The notes under the pieces were generated by a model. It did not search any database. It was not told where the DNA came from and worked only from the letters and a program-made list of their open reading frames with translations. Of a DNA stretch of 64,000 bases, positions 1 through 9,784 are shown one piece after another. The stretch lies in the NCBI GenBank assembly GCA_010356995.1, contig ML996689.1:169873-233872 (forward strand), given 5' to 3'. Positions within the stretch are counted from its first letter, which is position 1; each line of letters starts with the position of its first letter. Source of the stretch: Trichodelitschia bisporula. Taxonomy: Eukaryota; Ascomycota; Dothideomycetes; Phaeotrichales; Phaeotrichaceae. Position numbers and translations under genes: made by a program.

Positions 1-273
1 TGGGACGCCGGCTCGGGAAAGGCGCTGCAGACGCTCGAGGGCCAGTCGGATATCAACGCCGTGGCATTCTGGCAGGACGGCAAGCAGTTGCCAGGTTCCG
101 GATCGGATCCTCCACGTTTCAGAATTGTTGGGGAATGGATGACCATAAGTGCGGAAAAATGTCTTTGGCTTCCAGTCGAGTATCGCAATCCGCTACATGT
201 CGCTGTTCATGGAAGCAAGGTTGGCTTGGGGTATTCGTCTGGTCGAGTGCTGTGCATGGAATTCATTTGCTAA
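1..273 (+). CDS. C-terminal end of a WD40-repeat (NLR / HET-E-like) protein, 5' end outside window
   Basis: The frame is open from base 1 and ends at TAA 271-273. It begins with WDAGSGKALQTLEG and continues with a degenerate DINAVAFWQDGKQL blade, which is the WD40 unit found in fungal STAND/NLR proteins of the NACHT-WD40 type. The last 40 residues (WLPVEYRNP, then a VGLGYSSGRVLCMEF end) resemble the usual closing segment of those proteins, where the chain returns to a W-L-P-x-x-Y-R motif followed by a hydrophobic strand. The normal SGSxDxTVRLWD part of the blade is missing between GKQL and the tail, so the array looks shortened or eroded. Family members act in heterokaryon incompatibility and xenobiotic sensing; that role is inferred here. 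Whether the upstream NTPase domain is intact cannot be seen. Confidence 0.7.
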   Translation, partial: WDAGSGKALQTLEGQSDINAVAFWQDGKQLPGSGSDPPRFRIVGEWMTISAEKCLWLPVEYRNPLHVAVHGSKVGLGYSSGRVLCMEFIC

Positions 274-752
274 ATATTTCTCTTAACCCCCTCCCCACCC
301 ACCTCCGTTGTGGTCTGAGCCCCTTAATACCTTGAGAGTGAAAGTGGTAAAGGATTACAAATGGGAGTGGTACGGCTTTAAAATCAAGCACTCCATTAGC
401 AAATGGTAACAGTGGCATACAAAAATGTCGCCAGATCAGTGAAGTAATGGCTTCAATGCAAAGGGGATCTGGAAACATCTGGAATTAACCATTCTTTCAG
501 TGCACAGAGAAGGTATGATGGAATGTAGTGGCTGTGTTCAATGTTTTCCACTCCCAGTTCTTGCGTCGAGCAGAGCGTTGATGAAGACGGGACCAGACCC
601 TAGCTCAACCTGATCAAAGCCGGAAAAGGGAGACGGTTACGTTCACCATGTCCTCTCATTAGCCTCCATTGATAAAGACGTGAAGCTGTGTTAGGATGCT
701 AGGCGGATAATCCTATGTTTGTCATCTGAGGCCCTACACAGTGAGCCCGATC
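274..752. other. Intergenic, nothing recognised
   Basis: This stretch is richer in A and T than the rest of the window and has only short, unconvincing open frames on both strands. I see no RNA gene or repeat in it. It is the 3' flank of the WD40 protein gene. Confidence 0.5.
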
Positions 753-855
753 TTGAGCGCCACCTCCGCCCGCGCCACCATCTCCATCCGCGCCACCAAC
801 TCCACCCGCGCCACCAATTTCACCCGTGCCACCAACCCACTCGCCACCTGCGCCA
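753..855 (+). repeat. 18-bp minisatellite, about 5 copies
   Basis: Imperfect 18-base units of the form CGCGCCACCAnnTCCACC begin at 771, 789, 807 and 825, with degenerate partial units on each side. The array is open on the + strand and would read as an HPRHQL-type hexapeptide repeat, but no gene context supports translation. Confidence 0.75.
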
Positions 856-1323
856 CTACCTCAGCTCGTCTTCCCTTCCCTCACCAAGGTACAGCCCCAC
901 ACTTAGCCCCCTAGCCACCCCACTCGGAGAATCGGAGTGCAGGGTAGTGTTGCCTGAGTCACGTTGAGGCAGACCTGACACTGCGAAGACGGAATAGGGG
1001 TCCTAACAGGCGCCCCCGCTTAATTGAGATATGGCCCTTCCGATACTCATGATACTTCGCTTGCAGGTCCAACCGGGCCGGTTCTGGAGAGGGGAGCCGG
1101 CGACAGGCCGAAGACAGGGCGATTTAAGGGAGGCGTTGTGGTTCAATGCGGAGGGTAGCACGAGCACATGTTACTGCCCATCTAAAATCACTTAGCGCGT
1201 CAGTAACTTTCAGTTGAAGGAAATCTGGCGCTGGATTTAGTGGCAAGACGGAGGAAAGTATTGGCTAGCAAGGATGACAATGCATAGGCTAGTCCAGATT
1301 GAGCATTTACCTCATTGAACTGA

Positions 1324-1441
1324 GGATACGGACACATGTCAAAGAGAATACCAGTCCCGGTCTGCTCACTGAAGTTAAGCTTTGAACCGGTTGACTAGTA
1401 GTTGCGTAGGTGACCAGCAGCGAATCCCAACTGCAGTATGT
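1324..1441 (+). rRNA. 5S rRNA, divergent copy or pseudogene
   Basis: The 3' two thirds closely match the intact 5S gene at 48319-48436, including TCACTGAAGTTAA, the block around GTTGACTAGTAGTTGCGT and GGTGACCAGCAGCGAATCCC. The 5' portion (about 1326-1352) aligns without gaps but carries many substitutions, and the first closing-stem pairs are weakened: GGATAC faces GTATGT instead of ACATAC. A T run (TTTT) follows at once, as expected for RNA polymerase III termination. Dispersed 5S genes and degenerate copies are normal in filamentous ascomycetes. Whether this copy is transcribed is uncertain; a pseudogene is quite possible. Confidence 0.8.
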
Positions 1442-1670
1442 TTTCGCCTCTTTGCATCATGAAACTGGTGTGGGCGGACGTGGAAGAGAACTGGCCAATG
1501 ACTTGTGAAGCTCAACTCGCTAGAGCTAGGCTGTCTCACGTGAACACGCTTCCTTTTTCGACGACGGGTGGCCTTGCTGCAGAAGCGATCGTTCGACGTC
1601 GTGTCGTCTTCTGTCACAACGGACATCAACAGAGTCTCAACTCAGCAAAATTCATCGAAATCACGGCAAA

Positions 1671-2582
1671 ATGGCTCGTCCCTTTAGTTCCCGAAAGCGT
1701 GATCTTGTCTACTTGATCTTTTTCAGCATCCACCTCCCCGTGATCTTTGGTGCCTCTCCCTTCCCCGTGGGTAGATCGCAATCCGGCTAACTGCTCAGCT
1801 GTCGATGCCGTCGCGCTGTATCCGCCCCAGCTGGTGCCCGGGTGGATGGCCGCGCTGCGTAACTTTTATATTACTACGTATCAGGATCGGTTTTTCATTG
1901 CGCCACCGTGAGTTGAGTCAGGTGTGGTCGGTTGGACCGGGTCGGGTAAAGATACGTACCTACTCCAGAAGTGTGGCATCTACCTCCGCTCTATTGCCGC
2001 AAACCATACCACTTTTCTCATGATTCCCATCTTATGGTCGACGGCAATAGAGGGGAGGTAGATCCCACACCTTTGGGGTAAGTAGGTATCGTCTATCCAG
2101 CCCGGTCCAACTGGTCACACTCGTTTCCGTCAAGGGAATGGCAATCGGATGTATGCTGATACCGCCAGCGCCTGGTTCAAGCTGTACATCTGGCTCGAAG
2201 TGTTATACCACGCGCCGCTGTCAGCATGGGCCGTAGGCGCGCTCTGGCGGGGTAAGGCTCCCCTCCCGGGTCCCGCGGAAACAAGCTGATGAAGCAGATG
2301 ACCCCAAGGTCCCGGTGCACCTGCTCGGGTACGCGGTGCAGACGGCGGTGACGACCGCGACGTGCATTGCCGAGTATCTGAGCTGGGAGGACTTCAGCGC
2401 GGAGCAGAAGTTGCAGCTCGGGTATTTGTATGTGCCATATCTGGCGGTTGGTGAGTGTTTCTCTTTGTTGCTTGGTTTGTGGGAGGCTGATGGGGGTAGC
2501 GGTTTTTATGGGCGTGGATATGTTTGGGAGGCTTTTGGGGCAGGTGGAGAGGGCGAGAGGGGGGGTGAAGAAGGTGCAGTAG
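1671..2582 (+). CDS. EXPERA-domain membrane protein, TMEM97/sigma-2 receptor-like
   Basis: Five exons (1671-1749, 1799-1907, 2169-2251, 2298-2450, 2500-2582) join in frame to 168 residues. The N-terminus MARPFSSRKRDLVYLIFF is followed by a hydrophobic segment, an LYPPQLVP loop, the aromatic segment YITTYQDRFF, a second segment with WLEVLYHAPLSAW, a D-D-P-K-V-P-V-H loop, a third helix, and a fourth containing YLYVPYLAVAVFMGVDMFGRL. This order matches the four-helix EXPERA fold of TMEM97-like proteins (sterol-related, ER). The protein ends in KKVQ, a classical C-terminal dilysine ER-retrieval signal, which supports ER residence. All introns have GTRNGN donors; intron 2 is unusually long (261 nt) because it holds an inverted repeat. 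The start is the first ATG in the exon 1 frame. The family assignment is firm, the exact substrate unknown. Confidence 0.88.
1922..2120. mobile_element. Foldback/MITE-like inverted repeat inside intron 2 of the TMEM97-like gene
   Basis: Two arms of about 78 bp (1922-1999 and 2042-2120) are reverse complements at roughly 80-85 percent by eye, separated by a loop of about 42 bases. Shared blocks include GTTGGACCGGG, ATCTACCTCC and CTCTATTGCCG. The arms begin GTGTGG and end TCACAC. No clear target-site duplication is seen. There is no coding capacity, so this is either a non-autonomous DNA element or an intron-born hairpin. It lies wholly within the intron and leaves the splice sites untouched. 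Confidence 0.75.
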
Positions 2583-3145
2583 GGGTGAGGGAGGAATGCG
2601 GGGTAATGGGAATGGGAATGAGGAACTTGCTTTGTAGGGCCGACGGTAGCGGGTTGGAATATTAATGCGTTGTTCATTTTCATCATCTTTAAAGCACATC
2701 AATCAGGAATCTAAGTCTAGCCCATTTGCCACCACAGTCCGAGAGATACCGTCGATCAAGCATGCTCTCGGTCATGGTGCGCAGTCAGACCTGCCAACGC
2801 GCCTGTTTCTCACGTACCACGCCCACCCGCCCGCACGCAGGGACTGCCACCTTCGGTGAAGTACTCAACGCAGTAAAGTGAGGGCAAACCGCATGAATGA
2901 CGAAATGATTGATAAAAAGAGAGGGGGCGTAAGAACTTGCCCGGGAGTTAGCCGCGCTCACCGCGCTCACGACGCTTTGCCAGAAGAATCCGGAAGAGAA
3001 CAGTGTTCTTGCGTTCGCGGTCGCGGCCCTGTGGGCACTCGTACATCTTCCCGTCAAAAAGGTAAAAGCTCATTAAGCCGTGAGCCACGTTCTGGAGCCT
3101 GTGCGTATTTCTTAGACTTGAATGAAGGCTTCAGTTTGGGGATAT
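2583..3145. other. Intergenic, nothing recognised
   Basis: This is the 3' flank of the TMEM97-like gene and the 3' flank of the opposing small ORF, so it is a convergent interval. Open frames here are short and overlap each other on both strands. I see no repeat or RNA gene. Confidence 0.5.
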
Positions 3146-3595
3146 TTACTCAGGGTTCTTGTCATGCCACTCTGCCCCTCTGCCATCCCAGCCGTCTTTG
3201 CCATCCCAAACGGACAGGACAGTCTCCAAGACTTTCTTCGGAAGGTCATAGAATTCGACTTTGACGTCTTCGGTCCATTTCGCTTTGATTGTGATGAGGT
3301 GATTGATGATGTCCTTTGCCGAAAAGTCGCTCGCATCAATGGAGATTACAGAGGAATGGTATACGTCCGGGACAGCGACCCTCCATACATCGGCGCCAAA
3401 CCCCATTGATTTGTTTATGCGTATGGATTGCGTTGCCCTAGCGCGAGGCACTGAGTCCGCAAGTCCATTTAGGAAGCATGTCAAAGGCTCCCCTTTTGTG
3501 CAATTCTTCAGGATTGACTGCCACTCGGCGTCGTCAAGAATGGGTTCCCACTCATCCACTCTCGGCTTATACAACTTCGAAGCTGTGGAAGACAT
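3146..3595 (-). CDS. Hypothetical protein, 149 aa
   Basis: A single open frame reads MSSTASKLYKPRVDEWEP and ends in AEWHDKNPE. A start six codons further upstream (3613) is also in frame, but the chosen ATG follows a more typical AACAAT leader. The composition is protein-like: W-rich motifs (EWEPILDDAEWQ, SVWDGKDGWDG), alternating hydrophobic and charged residues (VKVEFYDLPKKVLETVL) and few low-complexity runs. I see no signal peptide, membrane segment or known domain. It could be a lineage-specific gene or the remnant of a larger one. No neighbour suggests a function. Confidence 0.5.
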   Translation of the reverse strand: MSSTASKLYKPRVDEWEPILDDAEWQSILKNCTKGEPLTCFLNGLADSVPRARATQSIRINKSMGFGADVWRVAVPDVYHSSVISIDASDFSAKDIINHLITIKAKWTEDVKVEFYDLPKKVLETVLSVWDGKDGWDGRGAEWHDKNPE

Positions 3596-3793
3596 ATTGT
3601 TGAGTACAAGCAAGAGGTTACGGTAGATTGTGGGGTTGTGTTGCGGTGGTCGAGCGTGCTCTGCCGCAGTAGGTATCTTCGTTCTATTTATGCTGTATCT
3701 AAGTCATGACACAGGGCGAGAAGCGAAGCTCGCGTTGGGTCCTTCGTAGATAGATGCCAGATCTCAACCAAATGACGAGCTCCTTTCGATCTG

Positions 3794-4144
3794 TCAGGGT
3801 GATACTAGCCAGCTAGCAGAACCAAAGATTGCGTCGGGCCAAAACCCTCCGTTGAGGGAAAAGTCCGGCGGTAGAACATATTCATCTGCGGTAACTGTCA
3901 GTCCGAGCAGACAGACGACGAGGACTGAACCATGCTTCGTTGCTAGCACCAGGACAGCGGTGGAAAGCGCGCTCTCCGAAAGCTGCCACAATTCACTTCG
4001 TACCGTCAGAAATGGTCCCACAATCACCGATAGAAAACCCTCATCCACTAACCTTTCAGCCCTATCAACAAACACGTCAGCCCGCCGCTCCAAAGAACCA
4101 CTCACCAGCGATCTATCAAATTCGACAAACGCGTCAGCATCCAC
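3794..4144 (-). CDS. Weak candidate ORF, 116 aa, possibly membrane-associated
   Basis: The frame reads MDADAFVEFDRSLVSG and contains a hydrophobic stretch (ALSTAVLVLATKHG then SVLVVCLLGLTVTA) that could be one or two membrane passes. Composition is reasonable for protein, but no intron signals, homology or supporting context are evident, and an overlapping frame on the other strand is equally long. It is listed only because it is one of the few protein-like frames in a 6-kb gap. Confidence 0.22.
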   Translation of the reverse strand: MDADAFVEFDRSLVSGSLERRADVFVDRAERLVDEGFLSVIVGPFLTVRSELWQLSESALSTAVLVLATKHGSVLVVCLLGLTVTADEYVLPPDFSLNGGFWPDAIFGSASWLVSP

Positions 4145-5123
4145 GAGGTGTCGTCTCCGTCTCCCGGCCGGCCACCACTCGGCCCGAACCGGCGGCCGCA
4201 GATCCGCACGGTCCGCGGATCATCATCTCCATTTCAGCTGCTCCAACGCCAGACATGCCGCATGCCTTTCAGCGGCCGCAGGCAGGCGAATGTCTCCATA
4301 TGTAACTGCTGGCGAATGATGCTGTGCGATGTGGCCCATTTGACCGTGGTGCCTTGCAGGTGCATGCAGTGCGCGCTAGCCGGATTGGGGACGTGATGGT
4401 CCGAGTGGTTGACACGTCAGAGATGGGGAGAGTGTACGCAACGTATATTATGGTTGAGGCTTGGGCAGATGGCTTGGGTGGGAGAGCCTGGTTTAAAGGT
4501 ACCGTAGGCCCTGGCGTGGAATATGTTTGTACTGCGTAGGGCTGGTGGAGGAGTTGCGGGCGGAATTGAGCATCGAAATGTCGTCGCGGGAACGTACAGG
4601 GAATGCGGGAGTATTTCCAATCAGCATGCGTTTGCGGAACTGTGTGCATATGCTAACCCTTGAAGGTATCTACATCTGGTTCACCGTGCTGTGACTCAAA
4701 ACCTCAACGTCGACGTCCACTCATTGGGGCTCGCTTCACCGCACAGCGTCCCAAATTTGGGAGCCTGGCTGGACCAAAATCAACCGCCTTCTTGCTGCTG
4801 TGTATATAATCCCGCGTCGTTGTCGGCGGGCGAACTCTTGCGGGAGCTGATAACTTCGAAATTAGGTTGTAGGGTGCTCGGTTATGGCGCGACTGCGTCA
4901 TGTTATTGGGTCCCTTTCGGGGACAAGGTCTGTCTTACGCCCCGAGGCCATCGCGACTTCCGTTGGCGACAACCTTTGCCCTTGGCTCTTGTATTGAAGT
5001 GAGCTTGACATATGTCTAGACGATACTGGCACCAATACTCCAAGGCCACTCTGAAGATTATGACGGCTGAACAGGGTTGGCCGCCGTTGAACGTTGCATG
5101 CCGCAAGGTAGGGTTGGAAACCC

Positions 5124-5474
5124 TCAGCTAAACCAGTGCAAGGTATCTTGAGCCTCCGATACATCCTCCGACTCGAAAGCTGCTGGCCTAAAGGTTGTCA
5201 GCATCCAGTAGTAGCAGCAAACAGGATACAGGTCAGACCTCTCTCGTGCATTTGACGGCACGCACTTGACGACGGCCGAAGCGATACGCCAACCTTCCCC
5301 ACAGCAATCAGACAAACAAACTCCTCCCGTACGAGCATCTAACAAGATGCAATAAACATCCTTCGGATGACTGTCACGGCTCAAAAGGCCTTCGTCCTGC
5401 TTCAGCATAGACTGTTCACCACTGTCATCGCATTGGCGTCCCCCGGCATCGTCCAGAGTGAACACATCCTCCAT
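5124..5474 (-). CDS. Weak candidate ORF, 116 aa
   Basis: The frame starts MEDVFTLDDAGGRQ and is comparatively rich in D, E, C and W, unlike most frames around it. It might be a gene or one exon of a gene. There is no recognisable domain, and no matching splice-linked partner frame was found on either side. Confidence 0.2.
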   Translation of the reverse strand: MEDVFTLDDAGGRQCDDSGEQSMLKQDEGLLSRDSHPKDVYCILLDARTGGVCLSDCCGEGWRIASAVVKCVPSNARERSDLYPVCCYYWMLTTFRPAAFESEDVSEAQDTLHWFS

Positions 5475-8205
5475 ATCATTCAGCCCCGCAGAGCCTCACA
5501 TCACAAGACCGCATGACCTCTCCCTTGATAATCAACAGCTGGACACCCGCGTTAAATGTATCACACAGCAGCCTTCCTCAGTACGACCAACTCGAAACCC
5601 GCTCCGCGGCAGCCTCGCGTTGCCGTGCCGTATTGCCGCACCGCATCGCCCATCCGATCAGGCTGCCTTGACTCACAGTCCCGTTTGTGCAATATCCGAT
5701 GACGGAACTTAGACGCAGCGAGAAGGCCATGGAACCACAATGATGCAGCAACCTTTGTGTATCGACAGAGGCAGATTTCTGGCCACGGTCGCCTTGTTTG
5801 CTGGGAGTGCCCCGTCTTTGTTGAGGAGACATGGGGCACACAGGATCGAGCAAGCAGCACTTGTTCAGACACGTCCATCACACCACCATAGCCACTGGCG
5901 CGCTCCACATGACAACCGCCGCGCGCGCGCAATTGACATCCAGTCCCACTCAATCGTGGCGCCGACCGCTCCCGGACTGGGCACACGACCGCTTAAACCC
6001 CAACCCCAATCCCAACGTCGACAACTGTCCAGCAACTCAGAGCTCAAGGCAGCAAGCAACTAGCTCGTCTGCTGCCTACAGCGCAAAGAAACCCCAAGCG
6101 ATATCGCGCGATTTTGCCGCAGATCGTCCAGCTCAGGCCCGCTACTAACGAGGCAACCGCACCATCGCAGCTGAGCTCGCTCCTAGACGAGATAGTGCCG
6201 AGGCAGCCTTGTTGCTGCTCTTCGGAGATGTTGTAACAAAGAGCGAAGCAGTGCCATCTCCACTGGCGGGCCTGAGCGGCGAACACGCCGTCCAGGACAA
6301 ACCCCGACTTCGCTGCGACACGCTTTGCCTGGACTTACGAGGGATGTGCGGGGAGCGTGTCCGTCCCGTGTGGGAGCGGGGGTCGCGATCCCTCGCCCGC
6401 ATAGCCTCGTCCTTGGACAGGGTTTGCCGACTTTGATGAAATCGATAACGAAGGCTGGGCGGCGGAGGGACGGACGTCTTCCTACCGGATACAGTTTGTT
6501 GGATGACCAGTCCAGGCCTTGTCGATGGAAGAGGCCATTCTACCGTCGTTGATTGTTCAGCACGGATTATGTTTGAGGATCGGGCGCCCTGTGCGCAGCG
6601 CTTTATTCAGCATGTCACCGTTGGTAATACTTCCTCCGTTGGCGCAGGGGAGCCACCGGGGCTGGTGCTTCTTCTTCACCCGCGAGAGTCACTATTGTCC
6701 AACCCGGGACCGCTATCCCGTCACTTGGCCCTGTCTTGCTGACCCCCGCAAAATTGGGCATGAATTCAAGCAGCCTGTGCCACAGTGGCTCGGTTTCTCA
6801 TCAATCTATCGCTCTGATCCTCTAGGGGCGATCTTCCCGTACCCTCAGGCCCTAAGTATTTTCAGCAACTTTTCCAACGACCCCCCGTTGATGGCCTTGT
6901 AACACAATCCAGTCAACACCCGCTCTCTACCTCAGCACCGCAAGCGGCGAAACGGGTTGACGTACAGCTTTCGCCCCGGGGGAGATTAGCAAGCGTAAAA
7001 TAGCTGCCCGAGGCGCACGTCCGTTTTGGAATCCGGGTGCTTCCGTGCTCCCCATTAGGAATATTCGAGGCAAATTAGTGTGGCGAACAATCCTAGACAG
7101 CCTATCGCAGTTGCTAGATAACGCCCTGCGCGCCTAAACTGTGGCTAATTAACTGTGGCTCGGATGATGTGTGGCGTTAGGCGGTGCAAGCCCCGCGAGT
7201 GAGGAGGGGGATCGAACGGTGTACAGCCGCAGTCACACCGCAGGTTCCTCACGCAAACACACTTCCGTTTCCATCCGGAGCGGTTCCTCACGTCGCAGCG
7301 ACGGAAAGGGCAAGCGAAACTCTCGGCGATGCCTATTGGCGCCTAGGCGCATTCATGCGCACTTGCGCTAAGCGTTGCCGGACAGGGAAACTGGGAAAGG
7401 CGCCACGGGAGGCCGTTTGGGTGTTCGGCGACGGTCTTAGCTTGATCGTGCCGGATACCCTTCGGTGCATGTCTCCTTTCGGCTTTTGGGAATTGGGAGT
7501 CACTATGGCATGTCCATTATCATATGTTGTAGCGGGGGTTGTGGTGGGGGGTGAGGCTCGCGGCGGTGCGTGTGCGCGGGGCGCTGCGGCACACGGCCCT
7601 TCCATCAGCGGCGTGCGGATGGGCGAGACTAGTGCCCGCGGTGTCGGGGACGGGGGCGTCTGGCGCTGGTGTGGGCGGATTCGAGAAGTCTTTCGGAGGA
7701 TATGTGCGGAACGGGCACGGGGCACGATGGGCGGGTACTCGGGGCGGGATGTTTTTCTTGGTTTTGGGTGCCGGAGGGCGGTTCACGCGTGAACCTGCAT
7801 TAGCTGCCGCGTGGTCGCTGCGTCGCTCTTCTGCATCTCTGCGCTTCCCGCTGCGTATGCCACTTGTCCGCGAGGCTGCCGACTGGTTCGGGAGGGGGGT
7901 GTTCGATGCAGAGCTTTGCGCGGGGAGCGAGAGTGGGTGGATGAAGCGCGGTGCGCGGGGCGTTTGCGAATCGGCCTTCGGGGACCCCGGTGGGAGATGC
8001 GCGCGACGGTCCGCGTTGCGGATGGCGGGTGACAGTGGACGAGTGAGGGCGGGTCTGGGGGTGGGGGAGGGGTGGATGGGCGATGGGGTGGCTTGAGCTG
8101 CGCCTTGTTTGGTTGATTGAGGGGAGGGGGGGGTGGAGGGGGGGTTGGAGGAGCAGGGTGGCCTTCTGACGCCCTGCCCGATTTGCCGGGGTGGACGACG
8201 CCCGG

Positions 8206-8474
8206 TTAGTATGAGGGTGTACGGGTGCGGTGAGGATGGGAGATGGGGATAGAGTGGTGATTTGCCGTGGTGCTGGGGATGGGGGAATGGGTTGTGGTGC
8301 CCGGACCCGTCGCGACAGATGGTCGCAAAGACATCGACGCCCCAGGGGTGTGTGATGTGCCCGGCCACCTCGGCAGGCTTTTTGTCGAGGAATTTGTGGG
8401 CGACACTGGGGGTGTTGATGGTTGTTGGTGGTGTTGCAAGGGAGGGGATGGCAACCAGGCCACAGCGTGCCCAT
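8206..8474 (-). CDS. Candidate small gene start, two frames possible
   Basis: On the minus strand a CT-rich leader precedes ATG at 8474. If a short intron ends at the CCCCCAG before 8405, the following exon reads VAHKFLDKKPAEVAGHITHP and then WGVDVFATICRDGSG, which looks like genuine protein. The joining donor that keeps this frame (a GTGGCC site giving M-G-T-L) is weak. A TACTAAC-like branch site lies near 8212, suggesting a further intron. The 3' part could not be resolved, so boundaries are only indicative. Confidence 0.25.
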
Positions 8475-9545
8475 CGAAATAGGCAGACTGTTTGGGAGTT
8501 TGGTGAAGAGAGAGAGAGCTAGGAGCTAGGAGCTGGTAATGTGAGTGGGTGAGTGTGCCTTGAGCAATTCCTCGGCTGACGATGGCTTTCCATTCTCTTG
8601 CTCTTGCTCTTCCCCTTTCCTAACTTCACTGAATGCTCACTGTATATTTGCATTTTGAATATTCTCTCTTGCATCATCCACTCTCCTCTTTCTCTCCCGT
8701 CCTCCCATTTGACCATCGGCATCACTCTCGGAAAATCAACAGGGCCCCCAAGACTTCTTCCTGCACAGCCTTACACGGACCGCTGCAAATACTCACCCCT
8801 ACACACTCAGCCCCAGTGGCTGATACTACGGTTTATTGCGCTTCAACTAGGGAAACTAAACTACGCACTACTGATCTCGACACCTTGTTGGAAGAGAGAG
8901 CAGAAGCAGGAAACGGTTCGCAGGGGAACAAGGTGTGGCGTGTGCTGTGCAAAAAGACGTCAACCCAAGGGGAAAGCCAATTCAGGCAACCGACGAAGTC
9001 GACTTTGTTATAATAGCCATATGCCGGCCAGTCACCTCTCATTCTCCTCGCACTTAGCACCTCCCCCCCCCCAGTCGTCCAGCCTGCTTCAACTCTTCCT
9101 TCACTCTAACGATCCACTCATGCACACGCGGCGCCTTTGAACCTGCAGCAACCGTACATAACTCTCCTCTGTGCCTGTCGCATTTCTTCCTTCATCTTCC
9201 ACTCTCCACTCTCCACTCAACCACTCAACCACCTATATCATTGATCAGTCTCGCACTTTGTACATCGGCCTTTCTTCTCCCTTTTACTTACCGCTTTGCG
9301 CTACTCTTCACTCCCGGCGACACATCTCACCCCTCACACACCAACACCACTACCAACTTCTACCCACCACCCCCTCGCCTTGTCTCACTTAAGGCTTGTC
9401 ATCTGCTTTCTACCCCAACCAACAAACCCTTCTCTTCAAAGAGTACCCGCAGGCACCAGACGATTCCCGATCATAGAGCATCCTGACCCCGCAGGCCTTA
9501 AAGCCGACACCGTTTTCCCGTCCGCTTGTCGCCATTAGTCTCTGT

Positions 9546-9580
9546 GCATCGCGTCGCATCGCATCGCATCGCATCGCATC
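9546..9580. repeat. Pentanucleotide microsatellite (GCATC)n
   Basis: About seven consecutive GCATC units, one of them GCGTC, lie some 200 bp upstream of the start codon at 9785, probably in the promoter or leader. Confidence 0.85.
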
Positions 9581-9784
9581 GTTGCTGATACCGATCACCA
9601 CTTCACCTCGACCAGCAGCAGCCTCGCTCTTGACCGCGCCGTCCCACAAGCACCACAGTCTCCCACACACAACCCAACACCCACCTTCCTCACTCCGCGC
9701 GTAGCCCCCCCCAACCGACCGCGGGACAAGCCCGCCTCACCCCCCCACCACCACCACACCGCGCCCCGCGCACACGTGACCACG

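Larger units (their letters stand above)
3596..9784. other. Long gene-poor interval (about 6.2 kb)
   Basis: Many open frames occur here on both strands, but they overlap, are rich in R, P, H and S, and show no recognisable domain, so most are artefacts of GC-rich DNA. The part from about 7.5 to 8.4 kb is very G-rich on the + strand. From about 8.6 kb onward the + strand becomes CT-rich with short pyrimidine repeats, which fits the promoter and leader of the gene starting at 9785. Weak candidates at 3794-4144, 5124-5474 and 8206-8474 are listed separately. Confidence 0.5.

Noticed and set aside
7520-8368. 282-residue Pro-rich minus-strand frame
   Set aside because: Long Pro/Ser/His runs arise from the G-rich + strand; only its first ~50 residues look protein-like, and these were noted as a weak candidate instead.
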